From positions 85,685,421-85,749,420 of the forward strand of contig CM036158.1 of NCBI GenBank assembly GCA_020631735.1: a DNA stretch of 64,000 bases. The letters are read 5' to 3'. This document shows positions 22,076-33,755 of the stretch, piece after piece. The first letter of the stretch is position 1, and the number at the start of each line of letters is the position of its first letter. The position numbers and the translations under genes are program-made. The notes beneath the pieces were generated by a model. The model saw only the letters and a program-made list of their open reading frames with translations, ran no database searches and had not been told where the DNA came from. The stretch comes from Saccharum officinarum. Lineage: Eukaryota > Streptophyta > Magnoliopsida > Poales > Poaceae.

Positions 22076-22798
22076 GTGCAGCATCCGGTCACCTCTGTGA
22101 CCTCCGTTCGCCTCCGTTTCTTTTCCGACTTCCGGCGAAGTGGAAAATAGGCATTTCAAGTTCCCAAAAAACGCCTGACATCGCCTTCGCAAATGTGCCA
22201 ACACCAACAAGTGATCACCACCTTGTGCACGTGTGTTAGCCTTTTCATAAACATTTTCGAAGGTTTTCCAGTTAGCTCACTAGGCCCTACATGCAATGCA
22301 CTTCATGGATTCACCTAGTGGCACTCGTGCATCGAATAACCGATAAGACTTTCCCTCTTAATAGTTCGGCTATCGATCCTAAACCACTCACACCCTCTAT
22401 GGTGTCTTGAGTGCAAAACAAAATGGCCCTATGGTTATACCTTTGCCTTGAGCCCATTTTGTTTTTCCAAAAGATATGATCCACTTCATATCATCACATG
22501 ACTGTCTCGATCCATCGACCTTAACTTCACTTGCTCTTCACCGTTGCATCGGTCCGTCGGCGCCAAGTCTTACTCAAGCTTCACCATCGCATGGTCCTTC
22601 GCTTCGAAGCCTCGACTTGCCCTTCACCTTCACAACCGGTCCATCGAGCCAAGCATCACCTCAGTCTTCATCATCTTGGTCACATGAGTCAATGTCATGT
22701 CTCATATTCAATGACCACCTTTATCTAAATCATCCACTTAGATACAAAGGTTAGTCCTAGGTTTTATCAATTAGCCAAAACCAAACTAGGGACTTTCA

Positions 22799-23046
22799 CA
22801 TGCAGACTCCTATACAGAGGCCGGCAAAACCGGACGCCACCTCCACGAACTCGCCGACGGCGCCAGAGTGGAGCACCACCGAGACGGGGAAGAACGATCG
22901 CAAAACGGAATTGGGGGCTGGGAGCCAGAAGACCCAACAGGAGAAGGGTAAGGTCTTTCTACATGGGCCACCGAGGTGGGCCTTTAAGCTATTGGGCCAT
23001 AGAGGTACGGTGCAAGAAGCTTCTCAGCCACCCTATTCTGACTTGC
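22799..23046. other. Continuation of the host segment split by the copia element
   Basis: Starts with the CATGC target duplication and continues the GC-rich sequence left of 11994. Without the insertion, 11555-11994 and 22804-23046 would be contiguous. No intact gene; may be a captured gene piece or a LINE 5' part. Confidence 0.5.
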
Positions 23047-23152
23047 ACCCTGTTCGCTTACTATTTTTCAACTAACGATCAGTGTTTTTTGTCTCACAAT
23101 AAATCAGCATAAGCATCAACATAAGCTAAATTTCAGCATAAGCGAACAGGGT
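23047..23152. mobile_element. Short MITE, ACCCTGTTCGCTTA termini
   Basis: A 106-bp element with perfect 14-bp terminal inverted repeats: ACCCTGTTCGCTTA and TAAGCGAACAGGGT. The interior is AT-rich with repeated ATAAGC words. The target duplication is unclear (CTTG occurs near both ends), so the superfamily is undecided between hAT-like and other types. A second copy is at 42591-42696. Confidence 0.75.
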
Positions 23153-24065
23153 CTTGATTAGCTACTTACTAGTAACTAGATCGTTTATTGGGTTCATCCC
23201 GGAATTGAGAAACACAGGATGTTTCCGGCCAAATACGGAAATCCTAGAAAACTGGCGGGACAAAGGCTCTCCCGTTTCTGTCCTGCTCACTCCAAGCTCC
23301 GGCCCTTGTCCCGTCCTGTATTCGGATTTTTATTTCGAAAATACAGAAACAGGCGGTTCAAATATGGAAAACGAGATGAGAAGAGTCGGGGTTTAACCTG
23401 TCCGTTTTCAACCTTAATTATTGTTAATTATTGTTCATTGGACCAAAGGAAAACAAACTTCCTAGAGTGCAAGTGCCTGAAAAAGCAGAACCAAAGGCAC
23501 CTGACAACAAAATGAAAGAAATCGAGAAAGAAGAAGCTTCAAAGCCATCTGATTTAGATCTAATGAATGAGAATCATTGTCTGATTAGATGCAAGATTTT
23601 AGGCACCTAATGAAATATCAAATATAGCAGGTCCCAAAGGAAAATGGTTCAGTGGAAACATGTTTTAGCCTTTGAATGCTTGGCATGCACACAAACCTTG
23701 TTCACTTGGACATGTGTCCGATCCACATGAATACTTGCGTCAATAACTTACTCGTATTACTTAGTTTCAAAAAAAAAAACTTACTCGTATTACGAGAATT
23801 TAAACAAGCGCAGCAACGCTAGCTGCCATTCATTTCAAGAAGCAAAATACAGCGTACATCACTATTTGGCACTTATTAAGCCGTATATTTCTATCTACAT
23901 TTCTTTTACCCGTTACGTACACGTTAATTAGCTCCACCTGCGTGCCAAAATACATCACGCATACCCCCACCGAATTCACGCCAAAACAAGTAATCTCAAA
24001 ATCATAAATAAATGAAGAAAAAGAAAGATGCATGCATGCATGCAGGGTTGTGGTACCAGCATCCA
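23153..24065. other. Intergenic region downstream of the transporter gene
   Basis: Contains a 23205-23400 patch of CGGAAATCC / CCCGTTTCTGTCC / ATACAGAAACAGGCGG words that look like decayed subterminal repeats of a DNA transposon, and a tandem TTACTCGTATTA pair around a poly-A run at 23749-23792. The transporter's 3' UTR (minus strand) occupies the right part, with an ATGCATGCATGCATGC run near 24028. No gene recognised. Confidence 0.35.
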
Positions 24066-27000
24066 TCAGTGGCCGACGGCAATAGACTCCTCGTCGGCGA
24101 GCTCGATGCCGGCGTCGGCCAGGCGCTTCTCCTTATAGACGTAGCCCCTGGCGGCGAACGTGAAGAGGACGAGGTTGATGGCGCTGATGACGGCGAGCAG
24201 CCAGTAGAAGTAGTCGAGCCTCCCGTCGTTGAGGTTGTCGGCAAGCCAACCGCCGCGGCCGCCGCCGTGGACCGTGACCTTGTGCACGATGGTGACCAGC
24301 AGCGTGCTGAAGAAGAATCCGAGCGCGCAGGTGCTGAGGAAGAGGCCCGTGCTCATGGTCTTCATGCCCTTGGGGCACTCCCGCAGGAAGAACGCGAGCT
24401 GGCCCATGTACGTGAAGGCCTCGCCGGCGCCGACGAGCACGAACTGCGGCATGAGCAGGAACACCGTGAGCGTGACTCCGTGCTCGGAGGCGGCGGCCGT
24501 CCGGCGGTGGCGCTCGACGAGCGCGGCCACGGCCATGCCGGCGACGGAGAGGAGGAGGCCGACGAAGACGCGCTGCAGCGGGGTGAGGCCGTGCGGGTTC
24601 CCCGTGAGGCGGCGCGCGAACGGCGCGAGGAGGCGGTCGTAGACGGGCACGGTGAGGAGGATGGAGCCGATGAGGAAGACGGTGAGGGAGCCCGCGGGGA
24701 CGAGGAAGCCCCCCGAGCCGATGGACCGGTTCATGACCTCGGCCTGCGCCACCGAGAAGGTGGTCATCTGCGCGTGGATGGTCCAGAACATGATGGTGGT
24801 GGCCCAGATGGGCAGCATCCGCACCACCTGCTTCACCTCCTCCACGTCCGTCCGCGTGCACAGCGCCCACTTGCTCGCCGTCGCCGGTGACTCGCCGGCG
24901 CCGTCGATGATGGCCGCGTGGTCGAGTAACCTGCGTCATCCGTTTCACCGTAAGTCATCTGTGAGTACTGTATAGTGTATAGTATAGTCAATTCCTGTAC
25001 GTGGAGAGCACATCATTTTCAACGCCAAATTAATCATTATTGATAATTTATTATGGAGTAGTGTCAATCGCGAATAAACTGGAACCGAACCTTTCAGTTG
25101 AGGGCTACCGCCTGGTTGCCAGCCTGCCAGGCGACCACAATAAACTTGAAGAGGGCCTTTCAGTTTCAGGTGGCTTTGCACGTCTAATAGAATCACTTGT
25201 GCGTCACAGTCGATCGCGAAACTGCACGGTTCGATCGATCAGCACTAGGCGAGCTTGTGCACATGATCTTATTTGCCTTCGTGTGGGGTTTGGACCGTGA
25301 TCGAGGCTGTGCACGATCAAGAATCGCTGTGGGTTGGGGCGGCAACGAATCAGCAGGACAGGCAGACAGCCACACACGACACGAACGAGCGGCCATCAGC
25401 GCCCGTGAGACCGTGAGCGCCTTGCGGCTGCTGAATCCTGAACTATGCGTCGCGTGGCTGCGCCTGAGCGAGCGGCAGACATGTGACCGACCGGGCAAGC
25501 AAATCGGCAGTCCTGCCGGCGCTGCGATCCGTGGCCTGTGGGGCACGGCGGGCATGCACAGCACAGCACCCGCCAAGTCCCAGAGCTGGGCGGCTGGCTA
25601 CCTCAGCTTTCCTGATTGTTCTCCACAGGACAAAGCATTTTGTTTGGGGGAAACAACGAAGCTTCAGAATGGCCGATCGGCCACTGCCCACTGAAGCAGC
25701 CATTGTGCAGGGTCCAGGCATCTGTGTCACTGTGTGAGAGGCGTTACCTCGCCCAGTGCCCAACTCCCCCTGCATACTCCTTTCTTCGGAAGGCAGCTAA
25801 TAACTGGTAGTACTTCTCCCTGTAGTAGTGCAATCAGTTGCTAGATTAAGTCAAACGTTCTGTTGTCGCTCGGTGCGTCTGCCTAATCTCACTTTGTGCA
25901 GCTCATGTATGGTATGGTGATGCATGCAGTGACGCTACCTGGGCGTGAGCAGGTGTCCGAAAAGCTAGCTCTTTTATTTGTGGCTCAGCATAGCAGGCGC
26001 TGACCGTTGTCGTCGCCGTTGTTCGTTCTACTACGGAGTACTACATTTCTATTTTTTTTGTGAACAGTTCTATTACTACATTTCAATGCAGAAGCAGCTG
26101 GTTATCTAGTTTGGCCACAATGATTTGTGTGTTTTTTTCATCCATACAGTATTTACCATTTTCGCTGCCACATGCAAAGAAGATCTATATGTTAAGACCT
26201 TGAGAGGTTTCGGTTGCTGTCATGATGCGGTGCAAGCACGACAGTACGAGACAGAGGTGTCGTCACGTGTACTGTGGTACATGCAAGTGGGGGATAGACG
26301 CCAGACCTATCCTCCTGTGGCGATTGGAGATTGCCAAAGGGCAATGACTATATCGCTCCACACTCACAAGTCACGTCGCGCCTACTACCCCCTGTGTGCA
26401 TTGGTCCACACGTTTGAGCATCCACTTCCTTTACGTGTAGCCAGCACACTCAGGCTATGCACACTGCGCGACTGTAAAAGGCCCGCTACGCCATATTTGG
26501 CGTTTGCACGCCCGTACCGCGCAACCGTAAAGGACCCGGCAAACTTGCGTTCGCTACAGGGACACTGGACAGGCAGAGGCGCAAAAGAGGAACACTATCC
26601 TCTCCAGCGCCGGGCCCCATGTCGCAGGAGGTGCGCGCCGCGCCGGTGGACGCCGCCAGCGGTCGTCTCTTTTTTTTTAGCGTTCGCAATAGAGGGCTAC
26701 CGCTGCAGCACAAGATTTTTACCGTGCACTAGATCTAGTTCTGATAAGTGGGCCAGTGGAGGTAGAGATCGGTTTGGAGACTCCACCGCTGCGGATAGCC
26801 TGAGCTGCTAGCTCCAGCCATCCATCGGTCACTACTGCAGTACTGTACTAACCATGCATCCCTTCGCAAAAATGCTACTACTAGTAGTATAGTTTTGTCA
26901 GTCCCAGTGTACTATGCTATGGGATACCGTGACGCTGCAGTAGTACCAGGCACGGAGCGCAGGAGTGATCTTGTGACAAACACACATGGACGTGGGCTGT

Positions 27001-28267
27001 GGCCTGGCTATACTGCAGAGAGTTGAAAACTACAGAATTATTCTTATTACCTGCATTCCTTGCTGTGGGGCAGCTTCTCCTTCCCCTTGACGTCGGTGCC
27101 GGCGGCGGCCGCGTGGTCCACGTCGTAGAGCATGTCCGGGTCGGACGGCAGCGCCAGGGCGCGCTTGCTCCACGCGGCGAACGCCACGGCGGCCACCTGG
27201 GTGAGCGGGCTCCCCACCAGCTTCTTGAAGCGGTACCTCCTGGTGCCCAGCAGGAACACGCTCAGCCCGCAGAGGATGCCGACAGCGCAGACGCCGTAGC
27301 CCCAGCGGCGCCCCACGTTGTCCTGCACGTACACCAGCGCCGTGACGGCCAGCAGCGCGCCGATGCTGACGAAGAAGTAGAACCAGTTGAAGAAGCGCAG
27401 CATCTTCCGCCGCTCGCCGGCGTGGGACTCGTCGAACTGGTCGGAGCCGAACCCCGACACGCTGGACTTGAGCCCGCCGGTCCCCAGCGCCGTCAGGTAT
27501 AGGCCTAGGTAGAGCACCCCGAGCTGCGTCCCGTTGGCCCGCACGCAGTCGGCGCTCGCGCCCTTGGCGTCCGCGCACGGTGGTGGGCGCAGACCGGGAG
27601 CCGCCGTCGAGATCGTCAGGATCATCACGCCCTGCATGCGGCGCAGACATCGATCGAAGTCAATTATAGTAGCCAGGCCAGGGTGTACGTCCTGCTGTTG
27701 TCGTACAGTATAGTAAGTGGCACCGGCCGGCCGGCGACAGATAAATAAACGAACCCACCGTGGCCTGGACGGCGGTGAAGATGGCGATGGTGAGGTAGCG
27801 ACCGAGGTAGGTGTCGGCGACGAAGCCGCCGAGGAGGCAGAGCATGAAGGAGGCGCCGATGAAGTTGGTGACGGTGTTGGCGGCGGAGGCATTGCCGAGG
27901 TGCATGGTGCCGGTCATGTAGGGCACCAGGTTCACCGCGATGCCCAGCGTCGTCATCCGCTCGGACAGCTCGGCGCCTTCAACTCATCAGGAAATCAACA
28001 CTCGTCAGGACTCAGGACCACACGCACGGCACGCACATGCAGATGCACGTACACAGCACGAACGAACGGCGGGTGCTGCTATAGTCATCATGCGCCGCGG
28101 CCGTGGACGCGCGTGAAATGGTAGGCAGGTCAGGTGAGGTTACCTAGGATCATGGCGGCGCACGCCCAGCCGCCGGTGGTGGCGCGGCTGGCGGGGCGGC
28201 CCTTGTAGTCCCAGGCGTCCGTCAGGGCCTTGCCATCCGACGCGGTATCCGGCAGAACGGAGGCCAT
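24066..28267 (-). CDS. NRT1.1B-like: NRT1/PTR family nitrate transporter, NPF6 (NRT1.1-type), 595 aa, four exons
   Basis: Proton-coupled nitrate transporter of the plasma membrane (MFS/POT fold, twelve membrane segments); NRT1.1 relatives also act as nitrate sensors. Exons, minus strand: 1, 28144-28267; 2, 27759-27976; 3, 27051-27631; 4, 24066-24930. All have GT/AG borders and consistent phases; lengths sum to 1788 bases, a complete frame of 595 residues, close to Arabidopsis NRT1.1 (590). Visible: ELSER (ExxER proton-coupling motif) at 44-48; Thr104 in LGRYLTIAIF, matching the Thr101 phospho-switch; SGFGSDQFDE; His360 in FWTIHAQ, matching the nitrate-binding His356; FFLRECPKGMKTMSTGL; the C-terminus YKEKRLADAGIEL. 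From memory it is closest to rice NRT1.1B (OsNPF6.5); ranking against other grass NPF6 members was not tested. Intron 3 is long (2.1 kb). No breaks seen. Confidence 0.95.
24931..27050 (-). other. Transporter intron 3 (2.1 kb)
   Basis: Between donor GCAG|GTAATA (27050) and acceptor GACGCAG|GTTACT (24931). Unusually long beside introns 1 (167 bp) and 2 (127 bp). Several compositional open frames cross it on both strands, but none shows a domain. No transposon termini found. Confidence 0.7.
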
Positions 28268-28399
28268 CTCGCACCAGTCTTTCTCAGCAGATGGACAAGC
28301 CCGGGCACAGGTGGTCTGGCAACGAGCAAAGGTTGTGTTGGGGGCTCGATCGGGGCACGAACGATGCTTTGCTGCAAGCCTGCGCTGCCGAGGGGCAGC

Positions 28400-28407
28400 T
28401 TTTTATA
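28400..28407 (-). promoter_or_regulatory. TATA box of the nitrate transporter gene
   Basis: Minus-strand TATAAAAA in the context GCCTATAAAAAGCTGC, about 133 bases upstream of the ATG (28267). This leaves a plausible ~100-base 5' leader. Confidence 0.65.
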
Positions 28408-29586
28408 GGCGACGGCGCGTGGTGGTGGTGGATCTTTGCGTGGGGATTCGTGTTACCCCGGATCTGAGAGATCCTCCTCCCACCATACCAGTACCCCTCT
28501 CTCTCACAAGACATAGGGACACGCCTTTCCAATTCCAACCTTTACCCGATCAAAAAAAATCCAACCTTTACCAGCAGCAGCTAAGCGAGCTAGGTGGGAA
28601 ATTCGATTGATTAAAAATAGTAAACCCGTGAGCCATACGGGGAACCACGAACCAGTATCTCCCCTGGTCATTCCGCTCCAATGACTCTGGCACTGGCTAG
28701 TTTATTGCGCAATAATTGACTTTGCCTGCTCGGTGGACTGACGGGTGCCTCTCCTAGCTGCCTAGGTTGGTTAGAAAGTGATCGAGACGGTAATTTTCGC
28801 TGTCTCACAATGGACGGTGCAACGTTAACCTCGCTCTTGACTCTTGAGCTAGCTAGAGTATATGGTGCCATCCTCTTTTTGACAATATTTCTATATATAA
28901 ATGGTACATCTTTAGAAACTCCTGTGTTTGATAGTACTAGTGCAAAAGCGGCTGTCTAATGACATTTCGCTCGAGTTTCACGTACGCTGATGTCTCGTTG
29001 ACTTTAGTTATTTCTCTTGGTTAGCAGATGGTGCGTCTGTGAACGACGAGTCATCTGTGGGAGATTCTAGCTTCGGATGGAGTCGATCAATCGTCCAGCA
29101 GCACAGTCCACGTTTCTTCCCGCTTTCAATGGACCAGCAGGGTCCAGGACCCTATATCCATCCGATCGAGTATCCGACTGCCAGAATTTCACTTTGAGAT
29201 AATTCAAAATTGTCGTGAGAAACTGATCAGAATCAGGAAAAACCGGTGCACTCGATCAAAGGGGACCTCGGCCCGAAAAAGATTCCGATCGATGGCTACA
29301 TGTTGTCAGTTTGTCACGTAACAGGAACAAGAAGGTTCCAGCTTTGAAAAATCGTCCTTCGCGTCCAAGTGGCACAGAGCCATCGTGCAGCTTGTGCAGC
29401 ACCCGTCCATTTCCTGCTTCCTTTTCAGCGGACCACGGCGTCCATTTTCCGATTGACGGTACAGCCGCTAGTAGCTGCTACGACGACACGCGTTGACATT
29501 TTTGCGATTGATCGACACAGTACTCAGATATATGTATACTATATCCATCCCAGAAAGAATGCAACTACAGATTACGTGTCACATGA
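28408..29586. other. Promoter-side intergenic region of the transporter
   Basis: About 1.2 kb upstream of the TATA box. Includes a short direct echo CCAACCTTTACC at about 28536-28573 separated by CGATCAAAAAAAA, and an AT-rich patch near 28885-28900. No gene recognised. It likely holds regulatory sequence, but I cannot name specific nitrate-response sites. Confidence 0.35.
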
Positions 29587-29722
29587 GGCCTTGTTTGGAT
29601 GCATGTGTATTCATCTTAATTCATATGAGTTGGAGTATAGTGGAATGAAATTTAGTTTAATTTCATCCAATCCACTTCAACATATGTGGATTGAGACAAA
29701 TACATGCACATCCAAATAAGGC
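29587..29722. mobile_element. Fold-back MITE, GGCCTTGTTTGGATG termini
   Basis: A 136-bp hairpin element. The left arm GGCCTTGTTTGGATGCATGT and the right arm ACATGCACATCCAAATAAGGC are near-perfect inverted complements, and the pairing continues through most of the element. The AT-rich flank 29723-29890 shows no gene. A second copy is at 49132-49267. Confidence 0.75.
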
Positions 29723-29891
29723 ATAAAGTGATTCACGTTTGACCAAGTTTCTAGCAAATAATATTCACATTTATGACCCAAATTAATTTATTATAAAAAT
29801 ACATTTCGTAATTAATCTAATGATATTTATTTGATATTATAAATATTTATACTTTTTTATCTATAATTTATCAAAGTTAATATACTAACAC

Positions 29892-30149
<258 letters not shown>

Positions 30150-30249
30150 NNNNNNNNNNNNNNNNNNNNNNNNNNNNNNNNNNNNNNNNNNNNNNNNNNN
30201 NNNNNNNNNNNNNNNNNNNNNNNNNNNNNNNNNNNNNNNNNNNNNNNNN
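30150..30249. other. Assembly gap of exactly 100 N
   Basis: One hundred Ns, the usual placeholder for a scaffold join of unknown size. It is preceded by a microsatellite and followed by a sequence already present 19.5 kb upstream. Reading frames through it are meaningless. Confidence 0.99.
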
Positions 30250-30790
30250 CTCGTTTCTGTTGTGTTAAGGTGAGCTAACATGCTTTCCCTTGTCAATTGT
30301 CACATTGAAAACCAAGGACATTCAAGCATAACCAACCTTTTGTCGATACTAGGATACTTATGAGATCTTCTAACATTATTGTTAAAAGAATTGTCAATGA
30401 TACTATTTCTTCTTTGCATTCCACAAGGACGTGTTTGCATGTTTGGTTCTTATATTGTCATGCTTTTGGTGTTTATCTCACTTTGGTGATGCTGCTCATG
30501 GTTGCCTTGTGTGGCTTTTGGTGATATGCTGCTCAAGGTTGCCTTATGGTGGCTAGTCGGAGTTAGGATAATGGTGGGTCTCTGAAGTAATTTCCTACTG
30601 TTCAAAGGGCTAAGAAAGAGAGAAGGCTCATGGTTGGAGACTTGGAGTTGGCAATGTAGTTTCAACTTATTGATCTACAATTCGTTATATATTAGGCTCA
30701 GATGAGCTGGAAAGGTTATGCCTATTTTCCTGGATTTTTTTTTGATAAAACGCATCTGTATTAGTAGACAAGGAAACATACAACAACTAA
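30250..30790. other. Second copy of the ORP 3' flank
   Basis: Corresponds to 10728-11272 with scattered single-base indels. The ORP coding exons themselves are not repeated: the copy starts about 80 bases downstream of the ORP stop position. Confidence 0.8.
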
Positions 30791-31072
30791 GGCCTCGTTC
30801 GTTTTGGCCTGGAATGGCCCGGAATGCGGCCTATTCCGGTCGGATCAATTTGGTCCGATTCGAAGTCAGGTCAAGACTAGAAATGGCCGTTCGGTTAGAT
30901 ATGGTCTGGAATGAAAGCCTTTTTTCTCTCCTTCTATGGCCGGAATGGAAATGGGCCATCGTATGTCTGGAAATAGAAACGGGCCAGGTTTGAGTGAACC
31001 TGCAGGGACCACTTGATCCGGCCCAAGAATAAAAACAGACCTGTTTTTAACGTGAAACAACCGAACGGGGCC
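30791..31072. mobile_element. MITE, second copy of 11273-11551
   Basis: Same termini (GGCCTCGTTCG, CGAACGGGGCC) and the same flanking TAA (30788-30790, 31073-31075), with a few one-base insertions. Confidence 0.8.
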
Positions 31073-31512
31073 TAAGACAAACAGATACGAACATATAGGA
31101 TACAGAGATAGTTGTCCCACCAAAATGCAAAGAAGCCCCTAGAAAAACGGAAATCACAAGATGATAGTCCCTGGCCTCCTTGTACTGCAACCACGTCGGT
31201 GAACGCCGCGCCGACCATCCCACCTAAATCTGGAGGAGCCCCATCGCCAGAAGGCTTTGAAACGAGTCGCATAAGACACCCGACACCATGGCACCATGGT
31301 CGAGTTGAATCCATTGTTGAAGACGCATCGACCAGGGGCACACCCCGAGCACCTCCGACCTCGAATCGAAGCTCGCCATCGACTAGGGCCGAGGGAAACA
31401 CGAGCTCGATCCACCCTCCATCCAGCCCAGAGCCCACAACTGTCCCTACCTGGTTGACGTAGCGTGCGCCAGCACCACCGCCTCACCGAGATGACATGAT
31501 GGCAGACCATGC

Positions 31513-33755
31513 TGTAAGGTCCTAGATGGCTAGAGGGGGTGAATAGCGCCTATAAAAATTTCTACAAGAAACACTAAGCAAACTAGTTAGAACAACAAAC
31601 GGCGCAAAGCGAGTTTTGCTTGCCTACGTTGTGTATGTGCAAGCCTCCTATCCACAAGTCTAGTAGATTATGATCTCTAGTTCACACAAGGGCTATGTCA
31701 CTAAACTTACACTAGTGAGCAAGCTGACAACACTAGCAAATGCTACACTAGAAGCTTACACAAGATAATCTAGTAAAAGTAAATGCAAGAGATAGGATCG
31801 TGAATCTTATACCGACGGTGGAGTGAAGATGTTGCCAATCACAATGATGATATACAATCAATCAATATTGACAACACACAATATTGAAGACCAATCACGG
31901 GAGACAAGAGACACAATATTTTTGTTCACCCCGGTGTTCACTTGTGCACCGATAAGCTACGTCACCGTTGTGTGTCGACCACCACACTTAGATGGTTCCT
32001 CGGTGTGACCCTCAAGCCACTTGCCCCTCAAGGCACGCCCCGCAAGGCACGCAAGACACCACTCTCTCAAGTGAGGTAACTAAATGACACGCGCAATGTA
32101 ATAGAGTTGCTTTTGGCGTCCCGCCGAGGAAAGCACAAGAACCTCTTACAATCAACCAGAGGTGGCCAAGAACAATCACCTTCTCATGCCAACGCCTCCA
32201 ACAATCTCCAAGCCGGCTAGGAGCGGTACTCTCCAAGAGTAAACAAGAAATCCACCGGCTAAACCACCCACAAGTGCCACTAGATGCCCTCAAGCTATGT
32301 AATGCACTTTGGGATCACTCAATCTCACTTTTGATTTGCAATCAAGCAAGAGAGATGAGTGGGAGGAGATGCTCTAGCTCAAAGGATGCACAAGAATGTT
32401 AGAAATCACGAGAGACCTCTCCAAGGACCGGCCAACAAGTATTTATAAGCATCCCATCCAAATAGAGCCGTTATACCCTTCACTGGGTCTGTTCGGGATG
32501 ACCGGACGCGCCCGGTCATAACTGACCGGACGCGCTCAACCGCGTCCGATTCTCCAATGGTCACTGACCCCAACGGTCAAACCAACGACCGGACGCGCCT
32601 CTCAAAACGACCGGACGCGTCGATCCCGAGTGACCGGACGCGCTCCAGTCAACGACCGGACGCGCCGATCGCACAGCACCGCGCGCCCGCGAAGTAACGA
32701 CCAGACGCGCCCCTCGCAACGACCGGACGCGACAGTGCCCGCCCGTCCAGTTTGGAGTCCAGTAGGCTCCTCGATGATCGAACGCGTCGATCATGTGTGA
32801 CCGGACGCGCCTCGCGTCCGATCGTACTCAGTTTCCTCTGGACACCTGACCGGACGCGCCGGTCCCGCGAGTGACGGACGCGCCGGTTGCAAACCCTAGC
32901 ACCCGCGCCTGCGCTGTACTGACCGGACACGTCCGGTCATACACATGACCGCGTCCGGTGCATGCGCGGTCACCTCTGTGACCTCCGTTCGCCTCTGTTT
33001 CTTTTCCGACTTCCGGCGTAGGGAAAAAGGCATTTCAAGTTCCAAAAAAAAAGCCTGAATCCCGCGTCGCAAGCTCGGCAGGGGCGGTGGAGGGAGAGAG
33101 AGACCCAAACCCTCTCTACCGCTCTCAAACTTCATCGCCTTCGGCAAATGTGCCAACACCAACAAGTGATCACCACCTTGTGCAGACGTGTTGTTAGCCT
33201 TTTCATAAACATTTTTGAGGTTTTCCAGTTAGCTCACTAGGCCCTACATGCAAATGTGCACTTCATGAATTCACCTAGTGGCACTCGTGCATCGAATAAC
33301 CGATAAGACTTCCCTCTTAATAGTTCGGCTATCGATCCTAAACCACTCACACCCTCTATGGTGTCTTGAGTGCAAAACAAAATGGCCCTATGTTATACCT
33401 TTGCCTTGAGCCCATTTTGTTTTCCAAAAAGATATGATCCACTTCATATCATCACATGACCGTCTCGATCCATCGACCTTAACTTCACTTGCTCTTCACC
33501 GTTGCATCGGTCCGTCGGCGCCAAGTCTTACTCAAGCTCACCATCGCATGGTCCTTCGCTTCGAAGCCTCGACTTGCCCTTCACCTTCACAACCAGTCCA
33601 TCGAGCCAAGCATCACCTCGGTCTTCATCATCTTGGTCACATGAGTCAATGTCATGTCTCATATTCAATGACCACCTTTATCTAAATCATCCACTTAGAT
33701 ACAAAGGTTAGTCCTAGGTTTCATCAATTAGCCAAAACCAAACTAGGGACTTTCA
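31513..33755 (-). repeat. 3' LTR, second copy
   Basis: Corresponds to 11995-14220; 2243 bp because of small insertions. Followed at 33756 by the polypurine tract. Confidence 0.9.

Larger units (their letters stand above)
11995..22798 (-). mobile_element. Full-length Ty1/copia LTR retrotransposon, SIRE/Maximus-like
   Basis: A 10.8-kb element coding on the minus strand. Both LTRs begin TG and end CA when read on the minus strand (TGAAAGTCCC...GACCTTACA). A 5-bp target duplication CATGC flanks it (11990-11994, 22799-22803). The order on the minus strand is 5' LTR, primer site, gag, protease, integrase, reverse transcriptase, RNase H, polypurine tract, 3' LTR; integrase before RT defines Ty1/copia. 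Long LTRs (2.1-2.2 kb), a ~680-residue separate gag and overall size fit the SIRE/Maximus lineage of grasses, an inference. gag is open but pol carries several stops and frameshifts, so this copy cannot encode its own enzymes. Confidence 0.95.
20660..22798 (-). repeat. 5' LTR (promoter LTR) of the full-length copia element
   Basis: 2139 bp. The minus strand reads U3 from 22798 down to a TATA box at 21581-21588, then R/U5 to 20660, where the primer-binding site follows after a two-base spacer. It has small differences from the 3' LTR plus two deletions, one of an array unit and one of ~66 bp. Contains the repeat array at about 21640-22075. Confidence 0.95.

Noticed and set aside
24012..24890. 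Long plus-strand open frame (292 codons) opposite the last transporter exon
   Set aside because: A mirror frame of GC-rich coding sequence on the other strand, with acidic/Arg low-complexity translation. The minus strand gives a recognised transporter with consistent splice phases.
26125..26811. 228-codon plus-strand frame inside transporter intron 3
   Set aside because: No domain, no coding-like composition and no splice context; repeated identically only because the segment is assembled twice.
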